This document shows positions 9,473 through 16,558 of a stretch of DNA of 64,000 nt, piece after piece (position 1 is the stretch's first letter; each line of letters begins with the position of its first letter). Position numbers and translations under genes: made by a program. The stretch spans positions 248,001-312,000 of the forward strand of contig CAWACP010000006.1 of NCBI GenBank assembly GCA_963780655.1, read 5' to 3'. Origin of the DNA: CAWACP01 sp963780655. Its GTDB lineage: Bacteria; Acidobacteriota; Terriglobia; Bryobacterales; Bryobacteraceae. The notes under the pieces were generated by a model that saw only the letters and a program-made list of their open reading frames with translations, was not told the origin of the DNA and searched no databases.

Positions 9473-10483
9473 CTACGCCGCCGGGTTCCAGACGTACTTG
9501 CCGTCGCGATTGATGTAGCCCTGCCGGCCCCCCACCCACACCGGCGCGAGTCCGTGAGCAAAGTTGCCGGCCTGATCGAACTGCGGATTGATAACGAATT
9601 TCCCGTTCGTATCGATATAGCCGAACCGATTCCCGATGGCCACCCGAGCCAGCTTGTCCGAGAAGTCGCCCGCATAATCGAACTGCGGATTGATGGCCAT
9701 CTTCCCGTTTTTGTCGATATAACCGAACCGGTTATTCATCTTCACCACGGCAAGCCCGTCGTGGAAATCTCCGGCGGCATCGTACTGCGGATTGATCACC
9801 ATTTTTCCGGATTTATCGATGTATCCGAACCGGTCGCCCATCCGTACCAGCGCCATGCCCTCGGAAAAATTGCCCACCTCCTCGAACTGAGGATTGATAA
9901 CCATCTTTCCGCTTTTGTCGATGAAGCCCCACCTGTTTCCAACCTGCACGGGTGCGAGCCCATCGCCGTAGTTGCCGGCGCCGGTGTACTGCGGGTTGAT
10001 GACATACTTGCCGTTAGCGTCGATATAGCCGAGGGTCCCGTTCGCTCCGACGAGTGCGCGGCCGTCATGAAAGGGATCGGCCATGTCGAACTGCGGCGCG
10101 ATCACGGTCTTCCCATGGCCATCGATGTACCCCCACTTGCCATTCAACTGGACCGCCGCGCGCCCCTCCGAATAGAGGTTGGCTTTATCGAACTGCGGCT
10201 GCACGACGAGCTTGCCGGAATGGTCGATGTAGCCGAAGCGACCGTTCACCTGCACCGGATAAATTGTGGGCGACGAGAGCAGCGTCACTAACAAGAGGAC
10301 GGCGATCACCAGAGCGGCAGCGGCCGCCACCACCATCGCCAGAAACCTGCGTCGCCTCTCGTAGTAGCCGGGCGAATCCGGCGCTCCGCCGTGTGTAAAT
10401 TCTTCGCGGGCCTCAGTGGCGTATGGTCTATTTACAGTCTCCGGGCGGACCGGGTCGCCGGCGGGATGGTAGTTTTCGTCCAT
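9473..10483 (-). CDS. WG-repeat protein with N-terminal membrane anchor
   Basis: A 336-residue protein starting MDENYHPAG; this ATG is chosen over one nine codons upstream because AGGAGG precedes it at optimal distance. A positively charged YERRRRF stretch precedes a single membrane helix (about residues 48-70), then eight WG/KWG-type repeats of about 31-32 residues follow, each with the pattern G(K/R)xGYID-x-x-GK-x-x-(I/V)xPQ(F/Y)D. Such repeats form beta-propeller-like surface domains; their ligands are unknown. The protein is probably exported and anchored, facing the periplasm. It lies 16 bp downstream of the M28 peptidase in the same direction and is probably co-transcribed. Confidence 0.85.
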   Translation of the reverse strand: MDENYHPAGDPVRPETVNRPYATEAREEFTHGGAPDSPGYYERRRRFLAMVVAAAAALVIAVLLLVTLLSSPTIYPVQVNGRFGYIDHSGKLVVQPQFDKANLYSEGRAAVQLNGKWGYIDGHGKTVIAPQFDMADPFHDGRALVGANGTLGYIDANGKYVINPQYTGAGNYGDGLAPVQVGNRWGFIDKSGKMVINPQFEEVGNFSEGMALVRMGDRFGYIDKSGKMVINPQYDAAGDFHDGLAVVKMNNRFGYIDKNGKMAINPQFDYAGDFSDKLARVAIGNRFGYIDTNGKFVINPQFDQAGNFAHGLAPVWVGGRQGYINRDGKYVWNPAA

Positions 10484-10499
10484 AATCGATCCTCCTGTG

Positions 10500-12902
10500 T
10501 TATTGAGCAATTGGAGTTCCGGGGCTCAGATCGAATGTTTTCAACACTATTGTGGAGTCGTAGATGAAGCCGTAGTCGGCGCCTTCGAACGTATCCGCAG
10601 GGCGCGGCCGCACAGAACGCGTAAGCTCGGCGGGCACGCCGTGCGAAATCGACACCACGCGCAATTGGCGAGCGGGCCTGTCGAACGCCAGTTCGAGCGT
10701 GGCGCCGGATTCGGGCAGAGCATCTATCGAGAGAAACGGGTCGGCAGCGCGCGACCCTTGACGGATCGGATCCGGCCACGCGATCCCGTTCAGGCGGGCG
10801 TGGGTAATTCGCGCATCGAGCGGAATCAGAAAGATGCTGAGAGAAGGCCGGCCCGGGGACACACGCAATATCACGTCGCGGCCGGAGCCCGCAGGCACAT
10901 CGGAGACAACCTTCACCTCCGGCGCGGGTATCGGCAACACGAGCGCGGGCGATTGCAGAACGGGCCGTCCGTGCAGGGGGTAAAACGGAGTCTGCGCGAG
11001 CCTGGGCGACGGACCCAGAAACTGCGCCGTCCACCACGTGTTCCTGCCGTGCGCGCTGATCCAGTACGCCTTGTCGTGGTCCGCATCGAGCGCCCATGCA
11101 ATCTGGCTGGGTTGCGGGTGCGTCGCGTCGAAGCCGGAGTGCGCGTCGGCAAGGATCCAGAAAGCCACCGCCGCGGCCAGGCAGCCCGCCGGAATCCAAT
11201 GCAGGCGAAAACGCCTGCTCCACAACACAGGATCAACAGTTTGCGGATCTGTTGGAGTAGGCCTTTGGCCTGCGAACTTACTTTTTCCGCAGCCTCCGAG
11301 CGACAGCGCGACGGGAACACCCACGAGGGCCATTAGAAGGCTAACCATCACCGCCACCACTGGCATTCCGCGCATACCCAACGCGATGAACATCTGCGGA
11401 AGAAACGGCTCGAGCAAAGCGAACGCCGGAAAGACGAACAGCAGCACCAGAGCGAGTCGCCATCCGGGCGCAAAAGGCGACGGCGCGGTAACCGCTATCA
11501 GCAGCGTTAGCGCGCCGAACAGCGCCGGCCATTGCAGAACGAATGTGGCGCCAGGCGCAGGGAAGCTCAGCAGAAACGCAATGATGCCGATCTCGAGCAA
11601 CGCGGCTCCGATCAGATCGAATGCCCTGCTCCGCTGCGCGAACAAAATGAAGACTGCAACGAACACTCCCACAGCCATCGCCATCCCCGCCGCGGCATAC
11701 CATCCTTCGTTGTATCCGAAACCGAGCGGGAACGATGCGTACTGCGGATAAACGCGCACGGCCAGCCGCCACAGCGCAACCTGCAGGAGCGCGGCCGCAA
11801 TCGCGCACAGCGGAAATGCCAACAGCCCGAGCAGAATGCCGCGCCACTTTATTGCGCCGCGCTGCAGCCCGGTCCAGACCGTGGCGAGTATCACCAGCAG
11901 CGTGGCGCCGCACAGGAAGGACGCCCATGCGGCGGGATAGAGCAGGAGCGGTGTTACCTTTGTTCGGAAATACACCGCATCGGCGGCGCGCATATCGCTG
12001 AGGTCGTCCCTCCCGAACCGCCGCGCGAGTGCGAGTGCATAGTCGCCCTGCTCCTGCACGCTGGCGGAATCCAGATGGGCCACGTCGTCGAACGGGGAAT
12101 GATAAAACTCCGGATGCTCCATGAAGGCGAGGTTCAGCCCGGCCATGCCCGCGCGCTTGAAGACCGTAAGGTCTGTGTTGTTGGGCATGCGCCGATATAT
12201 TTCGAAGGCGATGGAGTTCGCGTTGGCATACGGCGAAGCCTCAGCGAGTTGCTGAATGAGCCGGCCGTTGCCTTCGCTGGTCTCGAACATGGCCGGCGCG
12301 CCGCCCGTGCCGCGAGCTTCAAAGTTAACGACAAGCGCCGCGTCCCTTCGCCACGGGTGCTCGCGCACGAACGCTTCCGCGCCCAGCATGCCGCTCTCTT
12401 CACCATCGGTAAAAAGGAAGATCACATCGTTGCGCAGCGGCGGGCCGGAGCGCAGAGCGCGCATGGTCTCCAGCAGCACGCCCACGGCATGGCCGTCATC
12501 GGCGGCGCCGGGGCCGGTGCGGACGGAATCGTAGTGGCCCACCAGCATGAGAGCGCGCGTATTCGCGGTTCCCCGTAGCCGCGCGGCGATGTTGGTTACA
12601 AAGCCCGAGCCGAACAGATCGCCATAGCGCAGCATGCCCGTCGATTGCTGCAGCCGTGGCTCGAGCCCGAGCTTTCGGATCGCGCCGATAACGTAGTTGG
12701 CCACCCTTGCGTGTTCGGCCGAGCCGATCGGGTGCGGCCGTTTCGCAATCTCCCGAACGTGCGCGATCGCGCGACCGGCCGAAAACTCCGCAGCGGCAGC
12801 GGAGGCGTCCCGAGGTACGGCGCGATGGCCCGGCAGCGCTCCCCAGACGCCCAGCAACAGGATCACGGTGACGGAGAGCAGACGTGTGGAAAGCGCAGGC
12901 AT
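10500..12902 (-). CDS. M28-family membrane metallopeptidase
   Basis: An 800-residue protein resembling ER metallopeptidase 1-type enzymes. An N-terminal signal or anchor (residues 5-22) is followed by an M28 peptidase domain (about 45-300) with the expected zinc ligands: H123 in GHYDS, the aspartate of ADDG (about 136), E168/E169 in DGEESG, E195 in NFEARG and H268 in FYHSPFDD. About eight membrane segments follow (325-545 and one near 575), then a periplasmic-type beta-rich C-terminus. It is probably an aminopeptidase with its active site outside the cytoplasm. Residues of about 536-567, between two membrane helices, are encoded by a dispersed palindromic repeat (11201-11294) without breaking the frame. 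Confidence 0.88.
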   Translation of the reverse strand: MPALSTRLLSVTVILLLGVWGALPGHRAVPRDASAAAAEFSAGRAIAHVREIAKRPHPIGSAEHARVANYVIGAIRKLGLEPRLQQSTGMLRYGDLFGSGFVTNIAARLRGTANTRALMLVGHYDSVRTGPGAADDGHAVGVLLETMRALRSGPPLRNDVIFLFTDGEESGMLGAEAFVREHPWRRDAALVVNFEARGTGGAPAMFETSEGNGRLIQQLAEASPYANANSIAFEIYRRMPNNTDLTVFKRAGMAGLNLAFMEHPEFYHSPFDDVAHLDSASVQEQGDYALALARRFGRDDLSDMRAADAVYFRTKVTPLLLYPAAWASFLCGATLLVILATVWTGLQRGAIKWRGILLGLLAFPLCAIAAALLQVALWRLAVRVYPQYASFPLGFGYNEGWYAAAGMAMAVGVFVAVFILFAQRSRAFDLIGAALLEIGIIAFLLSFPAPGATFVLQWPALFGALTLLIAVTAPSPFAPGWRLALVLLFVFPAFALLEPFLPQMFIALGMRGMPVVAVMVSLLMALVGVPVALSLGGCGKSKFAGQRPTPTDPQTVDPVLWSRRFRLHWIPAGCLAAAVAFWILADAHSGFDATHPQPSQIAWALDADHDKAYWISAHGRNTWWTAQFLGPSPRLAQTPFYPLHGRPVLQSPALVLPIPAPEVKVVSDVPAGSGRDVILRVSPGRPSLSIFLIPLDARITHARLNGIAWPDPIRQGSRAADPFLSIDALPESGATLELAFDRPARQLRVVSISHGVPAELTRSVRPRPADTFEGADYGFIYDSTIVLKTFDLSPGTPIAQ
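11201..11294. repeat. dispersed palindromic repeat inside the M28 peptidase gene
   Basis: The order CAGGCGAAAACGCCTG - CTCCACAACAC - spacer - AGGCCTTTGGCCTGCGAA - CTTACTTTTTC matches the core and right end of the 129-bp MITE at 17925-18053. The left outer arm is not recognisable. The copy is translated on the minus strand as part of the peptidase. Confidence 0.85.
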
Positions 12903-12960
12903 CGGCAGGCAGTAAATTCGCGTTCAGTATACCGTGCGTGCTGATCGCACTTCTCATACG

Positions 12961-12968
12961 TAAAATAG
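12961..12968. repeat. left target-site duplication of the IS1595-family transposon
   Basis: TAAAATAG immediately outside the left inverted repeat; the identical octamer lies at 16538-16545 immediately outside the right one. Eight base pairs is the usual duplication for the IS1595 family. Confidence 0.9.
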
Positions 12969-12981
12969 GGCAACTATATAC

Positions 12982-13010
12982 TTGACGTACCCGGCGAAAA
13001 GCCGTATAGT
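12982..13010 (+). promoter_or_regulatory. transposase promoter overlapping the left inverted repeat
   Basis: TTGACG (12982-12987), a 17-bp spacer and TATAGT (13005-13010) form a near-consensus sigma-70 promoter. The -35 box lies inside the terminal repeat. The predicted transcription start, about seven bases after the -10 box, coincides with the transposase ATG at 13017, suggesting a leaderless mRNA and autoregulation by transposase binding to the end. Confidence 0.65.
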
Positions 13011-13016
13011 TAACTC

Positions 13017-13973
13017 ATGGACGGCATAAAGACACTGCAGGACGCCATTCTCCACTTCAGCGATTTCGAAAACTGCAAGGCCGTGATGGTTCATCTTCGT
13101 TGGCCGGATGGCGTAGTAAAGTGTCCGCACTGCGGTTCTGAGAAGGTTACGTGGCTCGCGAAAAACCGCGTCTGGAAATGCTACGGTGGCCATCCGAGTC
13201 CGAAGTTTTCACTTAAGACCGGGACGATTTTCGAAGACTCGCCGCTCAGTCTGGAGAAATGGTTGCCCGCGCTGTGGTTGGTTGTTAATTGCAAGAACGG
13301 CATCAGTTCATGCGAAGTGGCTCGCGCCCTCGGCGTGACACAGAAGACGGCCTGGTTTATGAATCATCGCCTTCGGTTCGCGCTGAAAGACGGTGGGTTC
13401 GGATTGCTTTCTGGTGAGGTTGAGGCCGACGAGACCTTCATCGGCGGCAAAGCCCGCAACATGCACGCATCGAAGCGTGAGCGTCGCATCACCGGGACGG
13501 GCGGCAAAGACAAAACTCCGGTTATGGGCATCCTGGAGCGCGGCGGAAAGGTTCGCACTGCGGTCGTTCCTAGCCGAAGGAAGAAAACCCTTCAGAACGA
13601 AGTCCGAAAGCATGTCGAAGCTGGATCGGCGCTCTATACCGACGCTCTGCTCTCCTATGATGGGCTTGCCGGTGAGTACGCGCACCAGGTTGTGGACCAT
13701 GCGGTGAGCTATGTGGATGGTCGGGTCCATACCAACGGCCTTGAGAACTTCTGGAGTCTCCTGAAGCGGGGTCTGAGCGGAACCTATGTCAGCGTCGAGC
13801 CGTTCCATCTCTTCCGGTATCTGGACGAACAGACATTCCGTTACAACAACCGGAAGGATATGGGTGACCGCGACCGGTTTCTTTTGGCGCTCTCGCAGAT
13901 TACCGGGAAGCGACTTACCTATGAGCACCTGACCGGGAAGGACCTCGAACCAGAGGGCGCGCTGCCGAACTAG
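13017..13973 (+). CDS. IS1595-family (ISXO2-like) transposase
   Basis: A 318-residue transposase. The N-terminal zinc ribbon has CPHC (about residues 36-39) paired with a second cysteine region KCYGGHP. The ISXO2-like catalytic domain follows, with the first aspartate in EVEADETFIGGKARN, the second in LYTDALLSYDGL and the third acidic position in HTNGLENFWSLLKRG. These are the family hallmarks. No ribosome site precedes the ATG, in agreement with a leaderless transcript. It converges on the cargo methyltransferase gene, 31 bp away. The frame is uninterrupted, so the element may be active. Confidence 0.93.
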   Translation: MDGIKTLQDAILHFSDFENCKAVMVHLRWPDGVVKCPHCGSEKVTWLAKNRVWKCYGGHPSPKFSLKTGTIFEDSPLSLEKWLPALWLVVNCKNGISSCEVARALGVTQKTAWFMNHRLRFALKDGGFGLLSGEVEADETFIGGKARNMHASKRERRITGTGGKDKTPVMGILERGGKVRTAVVPSRRKKTLQNEVRKHVEAGSALYTDALLSYDGLAGEYAHQVVDHAVSYVDGRVHTNGLENFWSLLKRGLSGTYVSVEPFHLFRYLDEQTFRYNNRKDMGDRDRFLLALSQITGKRLTYEHLTGKDLEPEGALPN

Positions 13974-14004
13974 AGCGGCAGCGCCGAGGAAAACGAAAAC
14001 CCGC

Positions 14005-15102
14005 CTAATGCTTCTGCATCGCCGCTTTCTTCGGCTTCCGTGCTGGCTTTTTCTTAAAGGGGTTTGGGACTGCGCTCTTTGGCACTGAAAGCACGGCCTT
14101 CAGTGCGTTCCTGAATCGTTCGGCAGCTTCGGGGCCCTCGATCATCTCAGGATGGGGCTTCATCGCCTCCATGATCCCATAGAGCGGATACTCACTGCGT
14201 TCCGGCGTTAGCCGAATAGGTCCTGATTGGGACCATTCTGCTGGCAGCCTGAGGCGATCAGAAAGAAACATGGCTTCTTTCCCGCTATATCTGCTCTGCG
14301 CACTATAGGACAGGCCATACGCGATCCGGCGGAAAGACGGATACAGCCCGTGACCCACGGCAGCATAGTCATACGTCACAACCCACGGCAGTTTTAGCTT
14401 GGTGACATGCCGCTCGATAGATTGGTGATTGGCCAGACTGTAGTCGTTCAGATAAAGCTTCTCGCCGTTGTCGATATACGGCGGGTCATAAAACGCGAAC
14501 GCATTTTGCCCCAGGTTCGCGACGACCTGTCTTGAGAACTCAAGGGCATCCAATTGCGACACGCGGATGCGGTTGGCATACCTCCCGATCCGACGTATCC
14601 GATCAATCAATTCATCTTTACCGAAGCGGGCACTGATTCCCCACGCGCCAGTTTGCTTCTTGCCTCCGATTACGCCGCCGCCGATAATCCCCGAGCGGTT
14701 CGTACGATTCAGAAAGAGTGTCGCAAAGCCTAGATCATCGAGGGCGGCTTCGTCGCGGTTATCGTAAACTGCTCGCTGGCGCTCCCACTCGGCCATGCTC
14801 ACGCGTACGCTACGAATTCGCTTACAGAGATTCTCGGTACTGTTCAGCATCGTGTGCCACAGCGCGTAAACAGGCCGACTCAGATCGTTGATGTGAACGA
14901 CCGAGGCGTACTCCTCAAACAAGAGCGCCAGCGCGATCCCTGCCCCGCCCGCATAGGCCTCTGCATAGTGAATGTCTTTCAATCCATTCACTTCGAGCAG
15001 ACGCATTACGGCAGGAGCCAGGCGACGCTTTCCGCCCGGATAACGTAGTGGTGTGTAGAAGGGCAATGGACAGTTTACGGTATCGATGGCCGCTGTGGCC
15101 AT
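14005..15102 (-). CDS. D12-class N6-adenine DNA methyltransferase (transposon cargo)
   Basis: A 365-residue Dam/D12-type methyltransferase. Motif X PLRYPGGKRRL (residues 18-28) and motif I YAEAYAGGAGIAL (about 46-58) bind S-adenosylmethionine; motif IV is DPPY (about 205), which positions the target adenine. The C-terminus is a lysine-rich tail (NPFKKKPARKPKK), probably for DNA contact. It is the last gene of the cargo operon, nine bases after the preceding stop codon. No restriction endonuclease with a recognisable nuclease motif is next to it, so it could be a solitary methylase, part of a novel modification module with the ParB-like protein, or protection for the transposon. The recognition sequence is unknown. 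Confidence 0.9.
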   Translation of the reverse strand: MATAAIDTVNCPLPFYTPLRYPGGKRRLAPAVMRLLEVNGLKDIHYAEAYAGGAGIALALLFEEYASVVHINDLSRPVYALWHTMLNSTENLCKRIRSVRVSMAEWERQRAVYDNRDEAALDDLGFATLFLNRTNRSGIIGGGVIGGKKQTGAWGISARFGKDELIDRIRRIGRYANRIRVSQLDALEFSRQVVANLGQNAFAFYDPPYIDNGEKLYLNDYSLANHQSIERHVTKLKLPWVVTYDYAAVGHGLYPSFRRIAYGLSYSAQSRYSGKEAMFLSDRLRLPAEWSQSGPIRLTPERSEYPLYGIMEAMKPHPEMIEGPEAAERFRNALKAVLSVPKSAVPNPFKKKPARKPKKAAMQKH

Positions 15103-15111
15103 AACGCATTT

Positions 15112-15765
15112 TTATTGCCGTGGCCACATCGATTCGACGAATGGCTGAAGATTGTCCCAGTGAGCACGAAGATCCGTCGGGCTCGGCGACATTTGAAAGT
15201 TGTGAACGTAATTGTTCAGCACGGGTATTGACGGCAAGAGGAACGAATCCCGTTGACACGCGCGGCGCACCGGCCTGCCGTCCTGCGCTGAGAGTTGTTG
15301 TTTCGAGATTAAGTAATTACACACGGACTCGATCTTTGCTGTGAGAACCGGGTCGCGGGGAGTTTGTCCCGGTTGTTTTGTCGGTTTCATCTTTGGGGCA
15401 GCATCATTATGGTGCGAGATATACCAATCGACGCTCAGTTCGAGAAAGACACGAAAAAGTACACTGACGGCGTTTGGAAAGGTTTCTAGCGATAGTTCCC
15501 GCAGTTCGTTCTCGATTCGACGAACGCGCCCATCTCTTACTCGGAGGAAGCACGTTCGCGGAATCAAGCGATCGCGCTCGCGCGTCAGCCTCACTCGCGC
15601 GGCTCTCGTTGCTGTTGGCGGCGCGGCCACGCTGGCCGTCTTAGACGGTTTAGATTCTACTGCTGGAACAGATGAAAGGAACTGGTCCACCCAATCGTCT
15701 CGTTCGTCGGCATGGTAAAACTCTCCTACGGAAACCTCCATCAGCCGTTCGAATAGTGAACGCAA
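15112..15765 (-). CDS. C-terminal part of ParB/Srx-like cargo protein, or separate coupled gene
   Basis: The frame runs from a TTG at 15765; the first ATG (15741) overlaps the upstream stop codon as TGATG, giving 209 residues. The sequence holds a basic, proline/alanine-rich linker and a helical C-terminal domain with LSLETFPNAVSVLFRVFLE. In the ParB-like proteins I recall, a segment like GEFYHADERDDWVDQF and a domain like this continue the same polypeptide after the ParB domain, and reading this frame upstream gives PETIRLLRSLFERLMEV, a smooth continuation. So this is either one ~450-residue protein broken by a one-base loss near 15781-15790, or two translationally coupled subunits. The function is unknown. 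Confidence 0.6.
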   Translation of the reverse strand: MRSLFERLMEVSVGEFYHADERDDWVDQFLSSVPAVESKPSKTASVAAPPTATRAARVRLTRERDRLIPRTCFLRVRDGRVRRIENELRELSLETFPNAVSVLFRVFLELSVDWYISHHNDAAPKMKPTKQPGQTPRDPVLTAKIESVCNYLISKQQLSAQDGRPVRRACQRDSFLLPSIPVLNNYVHNFQMSPSPTDLRAHWDNLQPFVESMWPRQ

Positions 15766-16463
15766 AAGGCGAATCGTTTCGGGCTCCGCCCCGCAACCGT
15801 GAATTGCCCACCTCTCTCTATGCGAAGCCCCAATGCATCAGTGAGCACTCTCGATTTGAGAACACGTTCAAGATTGGTCGTTTTTATGCGCTCGCGCTCT
15901 GGCTGACTGAGGTGGCCACCTTGCTGCATGTACTCCAATAAACGGGTGTGCAGTTTTGGAGGCCTGCCGCGGCGCGCATCACGGCGCGCCTTCTCGTCTG
16001 GCCCCCAATCAACAACGCCTGCACCGCCACTCTCGCCATTGTGCCGGAGATCTATCCATGGATCCGCCTCCTCGCGACTGTTCATCTGTATGCAGTAAAT
16101 CTCGGAAATCGGTGAACGCCGATAACGCACGCTGAGGGTCCTGATTTCATCCAACAGCTTCGGCGGCAATGCGCCTACGAACGTATCCGGGTTCTCAAGA
16201 GCACGTAGGGCAGTTAGCCGTCGGTTTCCTTCCAGTACCACATAGCCCACCCCCGAATCCGCAAGGATAACGAGCGGCAGCTCTGCCGGATGTAGGCGAC
16301 CATAAGTCACTACATGCTCGGCGAGTGCCACGAGTTTACGCCCTTGATTTTCTGCGACAGCGCGCATCGCGTCTCTTTGCCCAGAGACCTCCCGTGGTAT
16401 GCGCGGATTCTTTATGTCGATTTGGAGATCTGCCGGGGTCAGCGGAATCGGTTTATCGGTCAT
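15741..16463 (-). CDS. ParB/sulfiredoxin-fold N-terminal domain protein (transposon cargo)
   Basis: A 240-residue protein, MTDKPIPLTPADLQ. The start is placed here rather than at the ATG at 16502 because that ATG overlaps a TATAAT box. Residues of about 55-100 carry the ParB/Srx motif YVVLEGNRRLTALRAL, the nucleotide-binding core of the fold; RHNGESGGAGVVDWGPDEKAR follows further on. The domain appears in chromosome partition proteins, nucleases and modification systems, often with DNA methyltransferases. Here it is the first gene of a three-frame operon ending in a methyltransferase. It is not a chromosomal ParB: there is no helix-turn-helix, parA or parS nearby. The last residues diverge from the expected family pattern just before the stop codon. 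Confidence 0.75.
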   Translation of the reverse strand: MTDKPIPLTPADLQIDIKNPRIPREVSGQRDAMRAVAENQGRKLVALAEHVVTYGRLHPAELPLVILADSGVGYVVLEGNRRLTALRALENPDTFVGALPPKLLDEIRTLSVRYRRSPISEIYCIQMNSREEADPWIDLRHNGESGGAGVVDWGPDEKARRDARRGRPPKLHTRLLEYMQQGGHLSQPERERIKTTNLERVLKSRVLTDALGLRIERGGQFTVAGRSPKRFAFCVHYSNG

Positions 16464-16500
16464 GGCGACGCTCTCAGAAAGACTGCGGGGAGCGTCAAGC

Positions 16501-16506
16501 ATTATA
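16501..16506 (-). promoter_or_regulatory. candidate -10 box of the cargo operon
   Basis: TATAAT on the minus strand, just inside the right inverted repeat and about 40 bp upstream of the ParB-like start. A -35 box at normal spacing is poor; CTGCCG, the repeat's equivalent of the left-end TTGACG, is only 12 bp away, so the promoter is uncertain. Confidence 0.4.
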
Positions 16507-16537
16507 CATGTTTTGGTACGGCAGGTATATAATCGCC

Positions 16538-16545
16538 TAAAATAG
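16538..16545. repeat. right target-site duplication of the IS1595-family transposon
   Basis: TAAAATAG, identical to 12961-12968. It forms the start of the remaining leader of the diadenylate cyclase gene; its last bases join GGG to make that gene's ribosome-binding region. Confidence 0.9.
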
Positions 16546-16558
16546 GGGCGTGACCACG

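Larger units (their letters stand above)
12969..16537. mobile_element. IS1595-family transposon with methyltransferase/ParB-like cargo
   Basis: A 3569-bp element. The terminal inverted repeats (12969-12991 and 16515-16537) start GGC, share TATATAC and CGTACC, and match at 19 of 23 positions. An 8-bp direct repeat flanks them. Inside are an ISXO2-like transposase (plus strand) and, convergent to it, an operon coding for a ParB/Srx-like protein (now in two frames) and a D12-class adenine methyltransferase. IS1595 members with passenger genes are known; this particular pairing I cannot place. It inserted between the divergent M28 peptidase and diadenylate cyclase genes. Confidence 0.92.

Noticed and set aside
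10432..11223. Open frame on the minus strand beginning MEQAFSPALDS
   Set aside because: It starts inside the palindromic repeat and overlaps the M28 peptidase in another frame; similar MEQAFSP starts arise wherever this repeat occurs (also 17981). It is a repeat artefact.
12903..12968. M28 peptidase or cdaA disrupted by the transposon
   Set aside because: Both coding regions are complete; the insertion lies wholly in the intergenic space, affecting at most promoters.
12954..13193. Minus-strand frame across the left transposon end
   Set aside because: It is antisense to the transposase, crosses the inverted repeat and target duplication, and shows no similarity.
14005..16463. A classical restriction-modification system in the transposon cargo
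   Set aside because: A methyltransferase is present but no recognisable endonuclease motif is seen in the companion protein; calling it restriction-modification would be unsupported.
15741..16463. Chromosome or plasmid partition gene parB
   Set aside because: Only the N-terminal ParB/Srx fold is present; the DNA-binding helix-turn-helix, a parA partner and parS-like sites are absent, and the gene lies inside a transposon.
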